Of a stretch of 64,000 bases of DNA, positions 20,840 to 30,000 are shown piece after piece. The stretch is from Planctomycetota bacterium (GTDB lineage: Bacteria; Planctomycetota; PLA2). The stretch's first letter is position 1, and every line of letters begins with the position of its first letter. The notes beneath the pieces are model-generated. The model was not told the DNA's origin and ran no database searches. It saw nothing but the letters and a program-made list of their open reading frames with translations. Both the position numbers and the translations under genes were made by a program. The stretch lies in assembly GCA_021776735.1 (NCBI GenBank), contig JAJFFH010000027.1, positions 598,839 through 662,838 of the forward strand, written 5' to 3'.

Positions 20840-20915
20840 TCCTCGGTAGCTCAATTGGTAGAGCGTCCGGCTGTTAACCGGCAGGTTGTTGGTTCAAGTC
20901 CAACCCGAGGAGCCA
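20840..20915 (+). tRNA. tRNA-Asn (GUU anticodon), CCA encoded
   Basis: A 76-nt cloverleaf. Acceptor arms TCCTCGG (20840-20846) and CCGAGGA (20905-20911) pair, followed by G and an encoded CCA. The D-arm is GCTCAATTGGTAGAGC. The anticodon loop CTGTTAA gives GTT. The T-arm has GGTTCAAGTCC. Sequence resembles known bacterial tRNA-Asn throughout. Confidence 0.95.
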
Positions 20916-21035
20916 CCCCTTTTGGCATCCGGTCGAACGCGTAACTACGCGTTCCCTTCCCGTGACCTCCTCTGACGCGGCCATCGGGATTGCTTGGCGG
21001 CACAGCATTCGCGATCTGCGCGCCGGAGGTCCGCG

Positions 21036-22010
21036 ATGAAGATTCCGTTTGGACTCTGCTTGTTGTTCGCGTGCGCTCTGGGCTCTGAAGCGTCGGCCCA
21101 TGGAGGCGGCTCTTGGGAAGGGCGGCGGGGGCGTAACCCCGGGATTCCTATTTCACCGGGCATCGAATGCGACTGCGCGCGCACCGATTGTGCGTTTTGC
21201 TCGGACGGCCGGCTCGTGGGCGTCAAGCGACTCGTGTGCAGCGAGGTCGCACAGCGGGCTACCCGGCGCTGGAACGACTTCGCGGCGTTGCGCGTGACGG
21301 CGACGTTTCGCGCGCACACGCAGTGGCTCCGCGAAGCCCACATCCGGGTGGCGCCCTCGGCCCTGTTCGCCGTAACCGGGGGCTCGATCCGCCATGGAAA
21401 CTCGTTTCTCAAGGCGTCCCTGCGGGCTTCGCAGGACGCGCGTCGACGCTATCTGTGGTCGCGGCACTGGTCACGACGACGAGGCTTGGATCCCCTTCTC
21501 GTGACCTGGCGCGCTCCGGGTCGCTGTCATCTGCGCGCGTACCCCGTTCGCGCGAAGCCGGACACGGTCGTCACAATCGAGGGCTTCGGCCTCGCGGCGC
21601 CGAAAAAACGCGGGGCGCCGCGCCTGTATCGAACCGGCGATCGCGTGCTTATTGTCCGTGATGCGCAGGCGCTCGCGGCGCCCCTCAAGACGGGCGAGTG
21701 GGCGGACACCGCGGGCCAACGCGTGCTCTCATTCCACGATGTAGCGACCGCCCGGCAACGCGTCGGCGATCGGGTGGACCGAGCGATCAAGGTCCCGTTC
21801 GTAAACGCCATCGAGACCGCCCTGACGGGCCACGGCACGGACGCCGTCGAGAACGAAACGGCCCTCGTGGCGCTGGAACCGGGCGCGAAGCTGCCCCCCC
21901 GCGTGGGGCCACCGCCGCCGGAGCCTGCGCATATCGGTAACACGAAGTTGGAGCCACCGCCCCCGCCGGTTGTCGTTCGCGCGGGACCGTCTGCGGCCCG
22001 GAATGGGTAG
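21036..22010 (+). CDS. Secreted protein of unknown function
   Basis: A 324-residue exported protein I do not recognise. CGGAGGT about 7 nt upstream fixes ATG 21036. The signal peptide MKIPFGLCLLFACALGSEASA is predicted to be cleaved before HGGG. A Cys-rich segment follows (CDCARTDCAFC, residues about 45-55), a possible metal or disulfide site. The middle is Arg-rich and beta-like (FGLAAPKKRGAPRLYRTGDRVLIVRDA) and the C-terminus is Pro-rich (PPPPEPAH, EPPPPPVVV). It converges with the sigma/carboxypeptidase-regulatory gene with 12 bp between. Confidence 0.7.
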   Translation: MKIPFGLCLLFACALGSEASAHGGGSWEGRRGRNPGIPISPGIECDCARTDCAFCSDGRLVGVKRLVCSEVAQRATRRWNDFAALRVTATFRAHTQWLREAHIRVAPSALFAVTGGSIRHGNSFLKASLRASQDARRRYLWSRHWSRRRGLDPLLVTWRAPGRCHLRAYPVRAKPDTVVTIEGFGLAAPKKRGAPRLYRTGDRVLIVRDAQALAAPLKTGEWADTAGQRVLSFHDVATARQRVGDRVDRAIKVPFVNAIETALTGHGTDAVENETALVALEPGAKLPPRVGPPPPEPAHIGNTKLEPPPPPVVVRAGPSAARNG

Positions 22011-22022
22011 CGGCGGCGTCCG

Positions 22023-25000
22023 CTAGCCGCCGTCGTCAAACGCAAGCCGCGTCGTGCCACCTTCAGCTACGTTGCACGTACGCTCGATCGGTTTGCCCTT
22101 CTCACGCAGCAACTGCACCGTGTAGGAGCCGACCGGGAGCTTGACCGCGCCAACCTTCGTTGCCGTCCAGATCACGCGTTCGGACGCGTCGAGGTAGCGG
22201 ATCTCGTGGGCACCGGGCGCGAGAGTCACCGCGAGCCAACCGCCCTTGGCCACACGAAAGTCGAACTTCACTTCGCGCGCACCCGGCCGGACGTCAACCA
22301 CGGCGTCGGTCGCCGCGGCGAGCCCGATCGGGCTCAGGACCCGCGGCCGGTAGCGTCCCGGCGGCACGGCGTCGATCTTGTAGCGTCCGTGCGTGGGCAA
22401 CTGCTGGTACCCCATCTGGAACCCGTCGGCTCGGACGAGCATGAAAGCGACGCCCGTGACGTCGATTCCGTCCGGCGCGGTCAGCTTGCCGCGAATCCGT
22501 ATGCCTTCGCGCAGCCGCACTTCCAACGCCTCGACGCGCGTGCCTTCGCGAACCTCGATTCCGCCGCGGGAGTGTGTCGTGTAGCCGGCGGCCATCACGG
22601 TCAGCCGCCAGTGGCCGGGGGAGACACCGCGTACCCGGAATCGACCGCCCGGCAGGCGTTCGACTGTGAGACCGCGCTTTTTGTTACCAAGGTACGCGGT
22701 GAACATGACCACGGGCTCGTTCGTACGCTGATCAAGGACACGGCCCTCCAGAATGAGGGTGCCCGGCGCGGGAAACGGCGGCAGCTTCAGGACGACTTCG
22801 CGGCTCCCGGTCCGGATGTCGTTTGCGGAGTTGGTCGCGTGCTGGCCGGCGAGATCCCAATGGCTTGCCGAGATCCGATAGCTGCCGGCAACAAGGCGGC
22901 GCAGCTCGAACGCGCCGGTGCGATCCGCCGTCGCAATCGAACCGCCGGACTGTCCGACGGCATCGACGCGGGCTCCCGCGGCCGGCGAACCGTCGGCCGA
23001 AAGAACGTGCCCGTGGATCGTCTTGGTCGCGTCCAGCTTGATGCGCACCAAGACGTCCTTGGTGCCGGGCACGAACGGCTCGCTCTGGCGTTCGCCGGAA
23101 TCGAACGACGAAGCGACGGCGCGCACCTCGCCGCCATCCTTGCAAAACACCCGGACCCGTCCGTCACGCCCGGTCCGAAAAAAGCCGCTCTGCGGCCGCA
23201 GCCATACGTTCGCGCCCCAGATCGGATGGCCCGCTTCATCGACGACTTCCACGATGGCAGAGGCGTGCGGCTCGCCCAGCACGATATCTCGCGCGTTTGT
23301 TGTGGAACCCGGCGCGACATCGACGTCGATGATCCGGGCAGACCGATCCTTTGCATGGGTACCGATCTTGACTAGGCCCGGACCCGGCATTTCGAATTCG
23401 TAGCGACCGCGCTTGTCGGTCGAGGCCTTGGCCCGCGTGCCTCCGGGATCCCAGAGCGACCGGTCTAGTTGCACCATGCTGGTTGCGGTCACTCCCAAAC
23501 CCGCGACCGGTTTCCCATCGGCGTGGATGACGCGTCCCCGCACGAGCCCGGTGCGCCAGCAACGCACTTCGACCTCGACGGTCTTGGTTTCGCGCACGAC
23601 AGACACATCCGCCGTCGCGGTCGCGTAGCCTTCTTTTTGCGCTCGCAGTACCGCCAGCTTCCGATCGCTTCCTCCGCCGTATCCGAGGATCCAATGAAAC
23701 CCGTCCCCGGGCACGTCGTTCATCTCGAACCGGCCGTCCGCGCCGGTTTGCTCTTCGCCGTAGCGGTACTCCAGAGGCGCACCCGGCATTGATCCGAGCA
23801 CCACGTGCGCATTCGGAAGCGGGCGGCCCGTGGAGCCGTCAAGGACCTTACCTTTCACCGTCGCGCCGCGGCCCAGATGAAGATCCATGTGCAGTTCGGA
23901 GCCGGTGCGGGGCGAGGGTACGGGAGCCAGCGTGACAAGCATGGCGAACCCTTCGGCGACCACGGTCAACGAGGCTACATAGCGTGCGAGCTCGTGGGCG
24001 GCGGAGGTCCAGGGCGCGGGGAGGCCGGCGATCTTGAACGCCCCGTGCGCATCACTCGTCGCCGTTCGTTTCAGGCGAAAGCGGGTGCCCGGAACAAACC
24101 AGGTGACACGGGCGCCGGCGACGGATTTGCCGTCAGGATCGAAAACGACTCCGGACAGCGTGGACATCGGGTCAAGGGTGATCGACACGTCATCGCCGTC
24201 GCTCACGGGTTCGACGAGCGACGGCGAGAAGCCGTCCGCCGTAGCCCAGATCCGGTGGTGGGGGGCTTCGCTTTCGAGTATCACCGTGAAGCGTCCGCCG
24301 GCATCGGTGCGTGTGGAATGTGCCTGGGCGCGCCCTTGGTCCGTCATGGTTCGAATCGTCGCGCCCCGGACCGGGCGCCCCTCGAAATCGAGAACGACTC
24401 CGGTCACGCGGGCGGTCGGCGCCACGGGCGATTCGTTGTCCTGCTTCAGCGCGTCGGCTGCGACGGCGGGCGCGCCGCGCGCACTCGGACGCGAACGTGT
24501 TCGCGCTTGCCGGTCCGGCGCGCCGTCGATTGTCTTGAGCGCAACCGTACCGATACCCAGAACGAGCAGCAGGAGAGCCACGACGGCGAGGGTCTTTTTC
24601 TTCACGGCGTATCCTCCGGCGATGGGACGCAAGGCGTCCTGAAACAGCCACAGCGGGGCGAGCATGCCGTGCCAAACGATGTGCAGCCGTCCGCGCAGCA
24701 GTTCGCGGCCACGGCGCACACGCGTTCGCACGGTGGCTTCCGGCACGTCCTGGAGCCCGCCGATTTGCGCCATCGTCAGTCCTTCCAGATGATGGAGCAC
24801 GATCGCGTCGCGGTACTTCGCCGGCAGCCGGTCCACGTCGCGTCGGATCCGCGCGCGAACTTCGGCCTCGCTGGCGTCGGTCGCAGCCGATGGCGCTTCC
24901 CGCTCCGTCGAAAGACGTAGCGAAAGATCATGCTGGCGCGCTTCGAGCGCCTTGCGGCGGTACGCGATGCGCACGACCGCCGTGATCAACCAGCCCAGGA

Positions 25001-25208
25001 CGGGCGCGTCAAAAGGCTCACCGCGCTTGCGGGCCAACGCGAGGTACGCCGACTGAACGGTGTCCTCGGCGTCTTGGGGCGAACCGATCCGCCGCGCGAC
25101 CCGAAGAAGACGCGGTCGCGTCCGGCGCACGAGCTCGTCGATCGCGGACTCGTCGCCGACGTTGTGGTACCGGCGCAGGAGATCGCCGAGATTGTCGGTT
25201 CCGCTCAC
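22023..25208 (-). CDS. ECF sigma factor fused to a membrane helix and about eight carboxypeptidase-regulatory-like repeats
   Basis: A 1061-residue protein. Residues about 5-185 are a complete ECF sigma factor: region 2 with GSPQDAEDTVQSAYLALAR, region 4 with LPAKYRDAIVLHHLEGLTMAQIG and the helix VPEATVRTRVRRGRELL. After about 20 residues comes KKK plus one membrane helix (TLAVVALLLLVLGIGTVAL). Outside it are roughly eight beta-sandwich repeats of the CarboxypepD_reg type, each starting like GVVLDFEGRPVRGATI, GVVFDPDGKSVAGARV, GKVLDGSTGRPLPNAHV or GRVIHADGKPVAGLGV. The design implies a sigma factor tethered to the membrane by its own sensor-like tail. No separate anti-sigma gene is adjacent. 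Confidence 0.88.
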   Translation of the reverse strand: MSGTDNLGDLLRRYHNVGDESAIDELVRRTRPRLLRVARRIGSPQDAEDTVQSAYLALARKRGEPFDAPVLGWLITAVVRIAYRRKALEARQHDLSLRLSTEREAPSAATDASEAEVRARIRRDVDRLPAKYRDAIVLHHLEGLTMAQIGGLQDVPEATVRTRVRRGRELLRGRLHIVWHGMLAPLWLFQDALRPIAGGYAVKKKTLAVVALLLLVLGIGTVALKTIDGAPDRQARTRSRPSARGAPAVAADALKQDNESPVAPTARVTGVVLDFEGRPVRGATIRTMTDQGRAQAHSTRTDAGGRFTVILESEAPHHRIWATADGFSPSLVEPVSDGDDVSITLDPMSTLSGVVFDPDGKSVAGARVTWFVPGTRFRLKRTATSDAHGAFKIAGLPAPWTSAAHELARYVASLTVVAEGFAMLVTLAPVPSPRTGSELHMDLHLGRGATVKGKVLDGSTGRPLPNAHVVLGSMPGAPLEYRYGEEQTGADGRFEMNDVPGDGFHWILGYGGGSDRKLAVLRAQKEGYATATADVSVVRETKTVEVEVRCWRTGLVRGRVIHADGKPVAGLGVTATSMVQLDRSLWDPGGTRAKASTDKRGRYEFEMPGPGLVKIGTHAKDRSARIIDVDVAPGSTTNARDIVLGEPHASAIVEVVDEAGHPIWGANVWLRPQSGFFRTGRDGRVRVFCKDGGEVRAVASSFDSGERQSEPFVPGTKDVLVRIKLDATKTIHGHVLSADGSPAAGARVDAVGQSGGSIATADRTGAFELRRLVAGSYRISASHWDLAGQHATNSANDIRTGSREVVLKLPPFPAPGTLILEGRVLDQRTNEPVVMFTAYLGNKKRGLTVERLPGGRFRVRGVSPGHWRLTVMAAGYTTHSRGGIEVREGTRVEALEVRLREGIRIRGKLTAPDGIDVTGVAFMLVRADGFQMGYQQLPTHGRYKIDAVPPGRYRPRVLSPIGLAAATDAVVDVRPGAREVKFDFRVAKGGWLAVTLAPGAHEIRYLDASERVIWTATKVGAVKLPVGSYTVQLLREKGKPIERTCNVAEGGTTRLAFDDGG

Positions 25209-25350
25209 ACCTCCATAGTGCGCCGTCGTCCGCCGACCGGCTCAGGAAATGCTCCATTTATCGGCGATCCTGCCCGGCGGAGCGCGATCCAGGCCCGCGA
25301 TCACGGAGAAAACCGGGCCACGCGGTCACGGCTGGGCGGATGGCCTTACG

Positions 25351-26943
25351 ATGGCACACGGAATGGCAACACGAATCTTCCTGCTCTTGGCCCTGTTCTC
25401 GGGAATCGCCGCGATCCCGGGCTGCTCTTCGGGCGGCGGGACCGCATTCGTTCTCTTTGTCGAGGCCACGCTGCTGGCCGGGTTCGACTATACGCACGCC
25501 GACGTAAACGGCGTCAACAGCGAGGCGATCGTCATCGCCTGCGGCGTCGCGGCCGGCGACTTCGACGGCGACGGCCACATCGATGTCTACGTCATCGGCG
25601 GTTCGGCCGGCAAGAACCTCCTGTATCGCAACCGCGGCGACGGCACCTTCGAAGAGGTCGGCGAGCAGGCAGGCGTCGCCATCGCGGGCATCCACGGCGC
25701 CGGCCCCTCTTTTTGCGACTACGACGGGGACGGCGACCTCGACCTGTTCGTGGGCGCCGTGGGAGGCGAGTCACCCGTGCTGTTTCGCAACGACGGCGAC
25801 GGCACGTTTTCCGACGTGACCGCCGCGTCCGGAGTGGTGATCACGCGCGAGAACACGTTCTCCGCGGCATGGGGCGACTACGACGGCGACGGCGATCTGG
25901 ATCTCTTCCTGGCCCACTGGCGCCAGTTCTTCCCCGGCGTCGACCTCGAAGGCGCCGACGAGTACCTGTGGCGCAACAACGGCGATGGCACGTTCACGGA
26001 CGTCAGCGGTCCCGCCGGCCTCACCGCGATCTACGCGGGAATGGAGGACCACACCTTCACGCCGAACTTCACCGACTACGACAACGACGGCGACCTCGAC
26101 GTTCTCGTGGCCGGCGACTTCAACACCAGCCGCGTGCTGCGCAACAACGGCGACGGCACGTTTTCCGACGCCACGACCGGCGTGTTCACCGACGAGAACG
26201 GCATGGGCGCCGCGATTGGCGACTACGACGGCGACGGCGACCTCGACTGGTTCATCACCTGCATCCACGAGCCGGATCCGACACGCCCGACGGCATGGGG
26301 CCAGACCGGTAACCGCCTGTACAGAAACCGCGGCGACGGCACCTTCGAGGACGCCACCGAAGAAGCGGGCGTCCGCTTCGGTTTCTGGGGGTGGGCCGCG
26401 AGCTTCGCGGACCTCGACAACGACGGCGACCTCGATCTCGTCCACGCCAACGGCTGGCCCTCGTTCGGCATCAGCCATTCCTTCATCGAGGATCCCACGC
26501 GCGTCTTCCTAAACAACGGCAACGGTCGCTTCACCGATCACGCGGGAACGGTCGGGGTCAGCGACACAAGCCAGACCCGCAGCCTCGTCTGCTTCGACTA
26601 CGACAACGACGGCGACCTCGACCTGTTCCTGGCCGCCAACCGCCAACAGCCGCATCTGTACCGCAACGACGGGCCGGTCGGCCATTGGCTGCGCGTCGTC
26701 TTGCGCGGACGCGCCCCCAACACCCAGGGCATCGGCGCGCGCGTGTTCCTCACCGCCGGCGGCAACACCGCAATGCGCGAAATCCGGGCGGGCTCAAACT
26801 TCGAGTCCAACAACCCGGCGAACGCGCACTTCGGCCTCGGGGGCAACACAACCGTGACGCGTGTCCGCGTGGTGTGGCCAAACGGGACGGAGACCATCGT
26901 CAATGCGCCGACGATTGACGCTGAGTTGATCGTCCAGGAGTAG
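25351..26943 (+). CDS. CRTAC1-type FG-GAP/ASPIC-UnbV repeat lipoprotein (paralogue 1)
   Basis: About 530 residues. A signal peptide with lipobox (IAAIPGC) suggests a lipoprotein. Six or more FG-GAP/VCBS blades follow, each with a DYDGDGDLDLF calcium-binding loop and an LFRNDGDGTFSDVT strand pair, forming a beta-propeller. The C-terminal about 75 residues are an ASPIC/UnbV domain (GIGARVFLTAGG, RVRVVWPNGTE). Function of the family in bacteria is poorly known; extracellular calcium-dependent binding is the usual guess. ATG 25351 is used; 25363 is as good. Paralogue 2 lies at 35339. Confidence 0.88.
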   Translation: MAHGMATRIFLLLALFSGIAAIPGCSSGGGTAFVLFVEATLLAGFDYTHADVNGVNSEAIVIACGVAAGDFDGDGHIDVYVIGGSAGKNLLYRNRGDGTFEEVGEQAGVAIAGIHGAGPSFCDYDGDGDLDLFVGAVGGESPVLFRNDGDGTFSDVTAASGVVITRENTFSAAWGDYDGDGDLDLFLAHWRQFFPGVDLEGADEYLWRNNGDGTFTDVSGPAGLTAIYAGMEDHTFTPNFTDYDNDGDLDVLVAGDFNTSRVLRNNGDGTFSDATTGVFTDENGMGAAIGDYDGDGDLDWFITCIHEPDPTRPTAWGQTGNRLYRNRGDGTFEDATEEAGVRFGFWGWAASFADLDNDGDLDLVHANGWPSFGISHSFIEDPTRVFLNNGNGRFTDHAGTVGVSDTSQTRSLVCFDYDNDGDLDLFLAANRQQPHLYRNDGPVGHWLRVVLRGRAPNTQGIGARVFLTAGGNTAMREIRAGSNFESNNPANAHFGLGGNTTVTRVRVVWPNGTETIVNAPTIDAELIVQE

Positions 26944-26949
26944 CGGCGC

Positions 26950-27008
26950 GAAAATCCGCTTGGCGGATTTTCTCTAGTATGAGGAACGCAGACGGACGGC
27001 GATGTTCC
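26950..27008 (+). repeat. Dispersed repeat, long form, 6 bp after the CRTAC1 paralogue 1 stop
   Basis: A perfect 10-bp stem (GAAAATCCGC 26950-26959, loop TTG, GCGGATTTTC 26963-26972), then TCTAGTATGAGGAACGCAG, then the exact core at 26992-27003 followed by GTTCC. It also lies just past the stop of the convergent giant gene. Confidence 0.9.
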
Positions 27009-27038
27009 ACGCTGTCTGATTCCCGCATGCCCTGCTCG

Positions 27039-30000
27039 CTATCGCTTGAGTTTCTTGGCCAACTCGCGGGCATTCTGTCGCGGTTGTTTTCCGAAGCGGC
27101 GGTGCCAGTCGTTCGTAAAGAGGTGGTCGAGAGTCTTCTTTGCGGCGGTCCGGCGGCCCGCCTTGATCTGGGCACTTGCCAACCCTAGCCAGCCGTCCGG
27201 TTCTTCGGGGCGGACGCCGATGACGCGTTGCCAATGCGGGATCGCTTGCGCCGGGAGGCCCTGATCCATGCGGTATATCGCCAGCCGGTGGTGCCCGCCG
27301 GCTTCGAGCGGACGAATCTCGGCCAGACTTGTCCAAGCACGCTCGGCCTGAGCGCCCTTGAGCTTCGCCCCGAGTTCCACGTACTGGCCCCAATCGAGCG
27401 GATGGGCGACAATCGCCGCAAACAGTGCTTCGATCGCCTTTTCGGGCTGCTCCAACTCCTCGTAGAGCTCCACCAGTGCTTGATGGACCGCAAGGTCGGT
27501 GGGCTGGAGCACCCGCGCCGCCAGCAGGTGAGAAACGGCGCTGCCAGGTTTGTCCGCGGTGACATACGCGGTGGCGATCGCCTTGCGCATCAGCGGTGCG
27601 TCGCGGCCGCTCTCGTGCACGCGCTTTTCGTACCGGGCGACAAACGCGTCGAGATTCGGGACACTCGAAACGGCGACGTTCAGGGAGCGAATCGCTCCGT
27701 CGCGCCGCTCCTTGCGCTTGCCCCAGGCGACGACGGCAGCCGCGGCAGAGTCCACGGCGTCCTGATGGCGTCCGAGTGCGGTGTACGCGCGCGACAGCTC
27801 GGCATGGTAGCTGACGAGTGTGCCGCCCCCGATGCCACGCCGCCGGTGCGTTCGCTGATGCAGGGGAATCAACTCCTCGTACAGCCGCGCGGCCCGCTTC
27901 CACAGCTTGGTTTCCGCAGACACCGCGGCCAAGTCCTTGCGTGCTCTTTCATCGAGCCGACGGGCCTCGCGCCAGGTCTTTTCGACGTCGGCGGCGTACG
28001 CGTCCGCGGTGTCGGCACGCCCGCTGCCGGACAGCGCGCGGATTTTGTGCAGGGCGTGGCTCAGCCGCCTTGGCTGGGCCACGATGAGCTTGTCCAGCAC
28101 CGGAAGCGATTCGGCCCAGCGTTTCTGTCGGTGCAGAAAGTACACGAGGCGGCCGCGCCCCTTGGCCTGAAGAAGACCGCGTTGCTCCAGTCCGAGCAGA
28201 ACCTCGATCGCGCGATCGACGCGCGCCAGTCCGGTGGCCAAGTACTCCGCCGCGTAGGCAACGCGGCTGGGGGAATCCTGGTAGTCCTTGATGACCCGCT
28301 CGGCAACAGCGGCGAAATCGGTCGCGCGTGCTTTCCAGAACACGTTGCTCGACTGGCGGCAAAGCGCCTGCCCCGACCCCGTCTTTTCCACCAGATCGCG
28401 GCGCAGCCCGGACCGCGCAATGGCGAGCAGGCGGGCTTCGAGCGGATCGTCTTTCCTGTCGATCTCTTGACGCCAGTGCGCGAGCTTCCAGTCGTGTGCG
28501 TTCCATCCGCTGCTGCCGGTTCGCACCAGCCACTTCGGCTCGTTCTCGATCCGATCGACGAGAAACGCCAGCGCCGCCCGTGCACCGGCCAAACCGTGCA
28601 ACGCGCGGACGACGGTATCGACCTGAGCGTGGTACCGCGTCGGGGCGCGCTTGAGCAGGGCCGGCAGCCGAGCCGTCGCAAACTGTCTCAGGGCGCCCGC
28701 CTGGTTCGCATGGGTGTGCAGCGCGCAGAACTGCCCCAGCGTCCACGGCATTTGGTCCGGTTCGTCTTCGCGCAACGATCGCTCCAGGAGCGCACTCACC
28801 TTGGCAAAGAGTGCCGCGCCGGAACCGAGCGAGGTCCGGCCGCCGTGCCGTTGCGCGAGAACATGCGTCTGGAACAGGAGCCGGCGCAGGGCGACGCGGC
28901 GCCCCCCGGAGGCGGCCGCCTTGCGCACGGCGAGGAGCCGGCGCTCGGCCTCCGCGAAGCGGCGCTGCTGATGCTGCCAGCTCACCAGTTGTCGCAACGC
29001 GGGCCACGCCGCCGGCCGCGCCGCGCCAAACGTATCAAGTTCGGCGGCAAGCAGCGTGCGGGCTTCGTCCCGGCGTCCGTGGCCCATGGCTTGCGCCCGC
29101 AACAGCGCGACGCGAAGCACATCATCGGTGTCCGCGGCGGCACGGTGCAAGGCGGCGAGTCGTGACATGACTTCGTCGCGCACGACCTGCCCGGAAGCTT
29201 GGCGCCGATCGACAAGTAACGCGAGCAGCGCCGCCAGCGGAACGCGTTCCTCGGCCGACGGCGCCGTTGCGAACGCTTGGCGCAGAAGGGCCACCGCGCG
29301 TTGACGGTGGGGGCCGGCCGCGTCGGCGATTTCACCCGCGCGACGTTCTGCCGCAGCTTCGAGCAGGATCAGGGCCCGCCGATCGCCCGCAGACATCGCC
29401 GTCCTGCCGCTTCTTTTGCTGTCGTCTCGTTTCGCAAGTCGCTTGTGGATCCGGGCCACGATTTGATCCAGCGTCGCCTCCTCGTGCACGTTGCGAAGAA
29501 CCTGACGCGTCGCCCGGCCAAGGAATCGGTATGTCGTCTCCGGCGTGTGTCCGGTCAGCGCGTCGGGCAGACCGGCCAGAAGCCGGAAGTCCTTTGTCAC
29601 ACCGTACAGGCGCTCGAGCAGGTAGATGTGGCTGCTCGGATCGGGCGCCTTGCTCAACAGCACGATCAGCGCGCGGACCGCTTCGGGATCGAGATCCGGC
29701 GGCACGTCATCTCCGCGGCGGTCCACGCGATACATCTCGTTCCACAAGAACGAGTTGATCTGGCTGTCGGACGTCGTCTCCCAGCGTCGGCGTAGCGCTG
29801 CCCTGTGGCCGGAATCGTCGCCGTGGGCCAGGCGCCACGCGCCCAGCGTCACATACTCGGCCGGCATCAGCCCGTCGCGTTGCGCCGCCTCGTTCCAGGT
29901 TCGGGTTGCGCCTTCAAAATCGCCGCGGGCGGCGCGGAGCCGACCCAGCATGACATACCAGCGGGCCTCGGCGGCGGCCGGGACAGTCCAGGCTTCGAGC

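Noticed and set aside
27228..29165. 645-residue open frame opposite the giant VIT gene
   Set aside because: High-GC shadow of the TPR region; no domains, signal or RBS.
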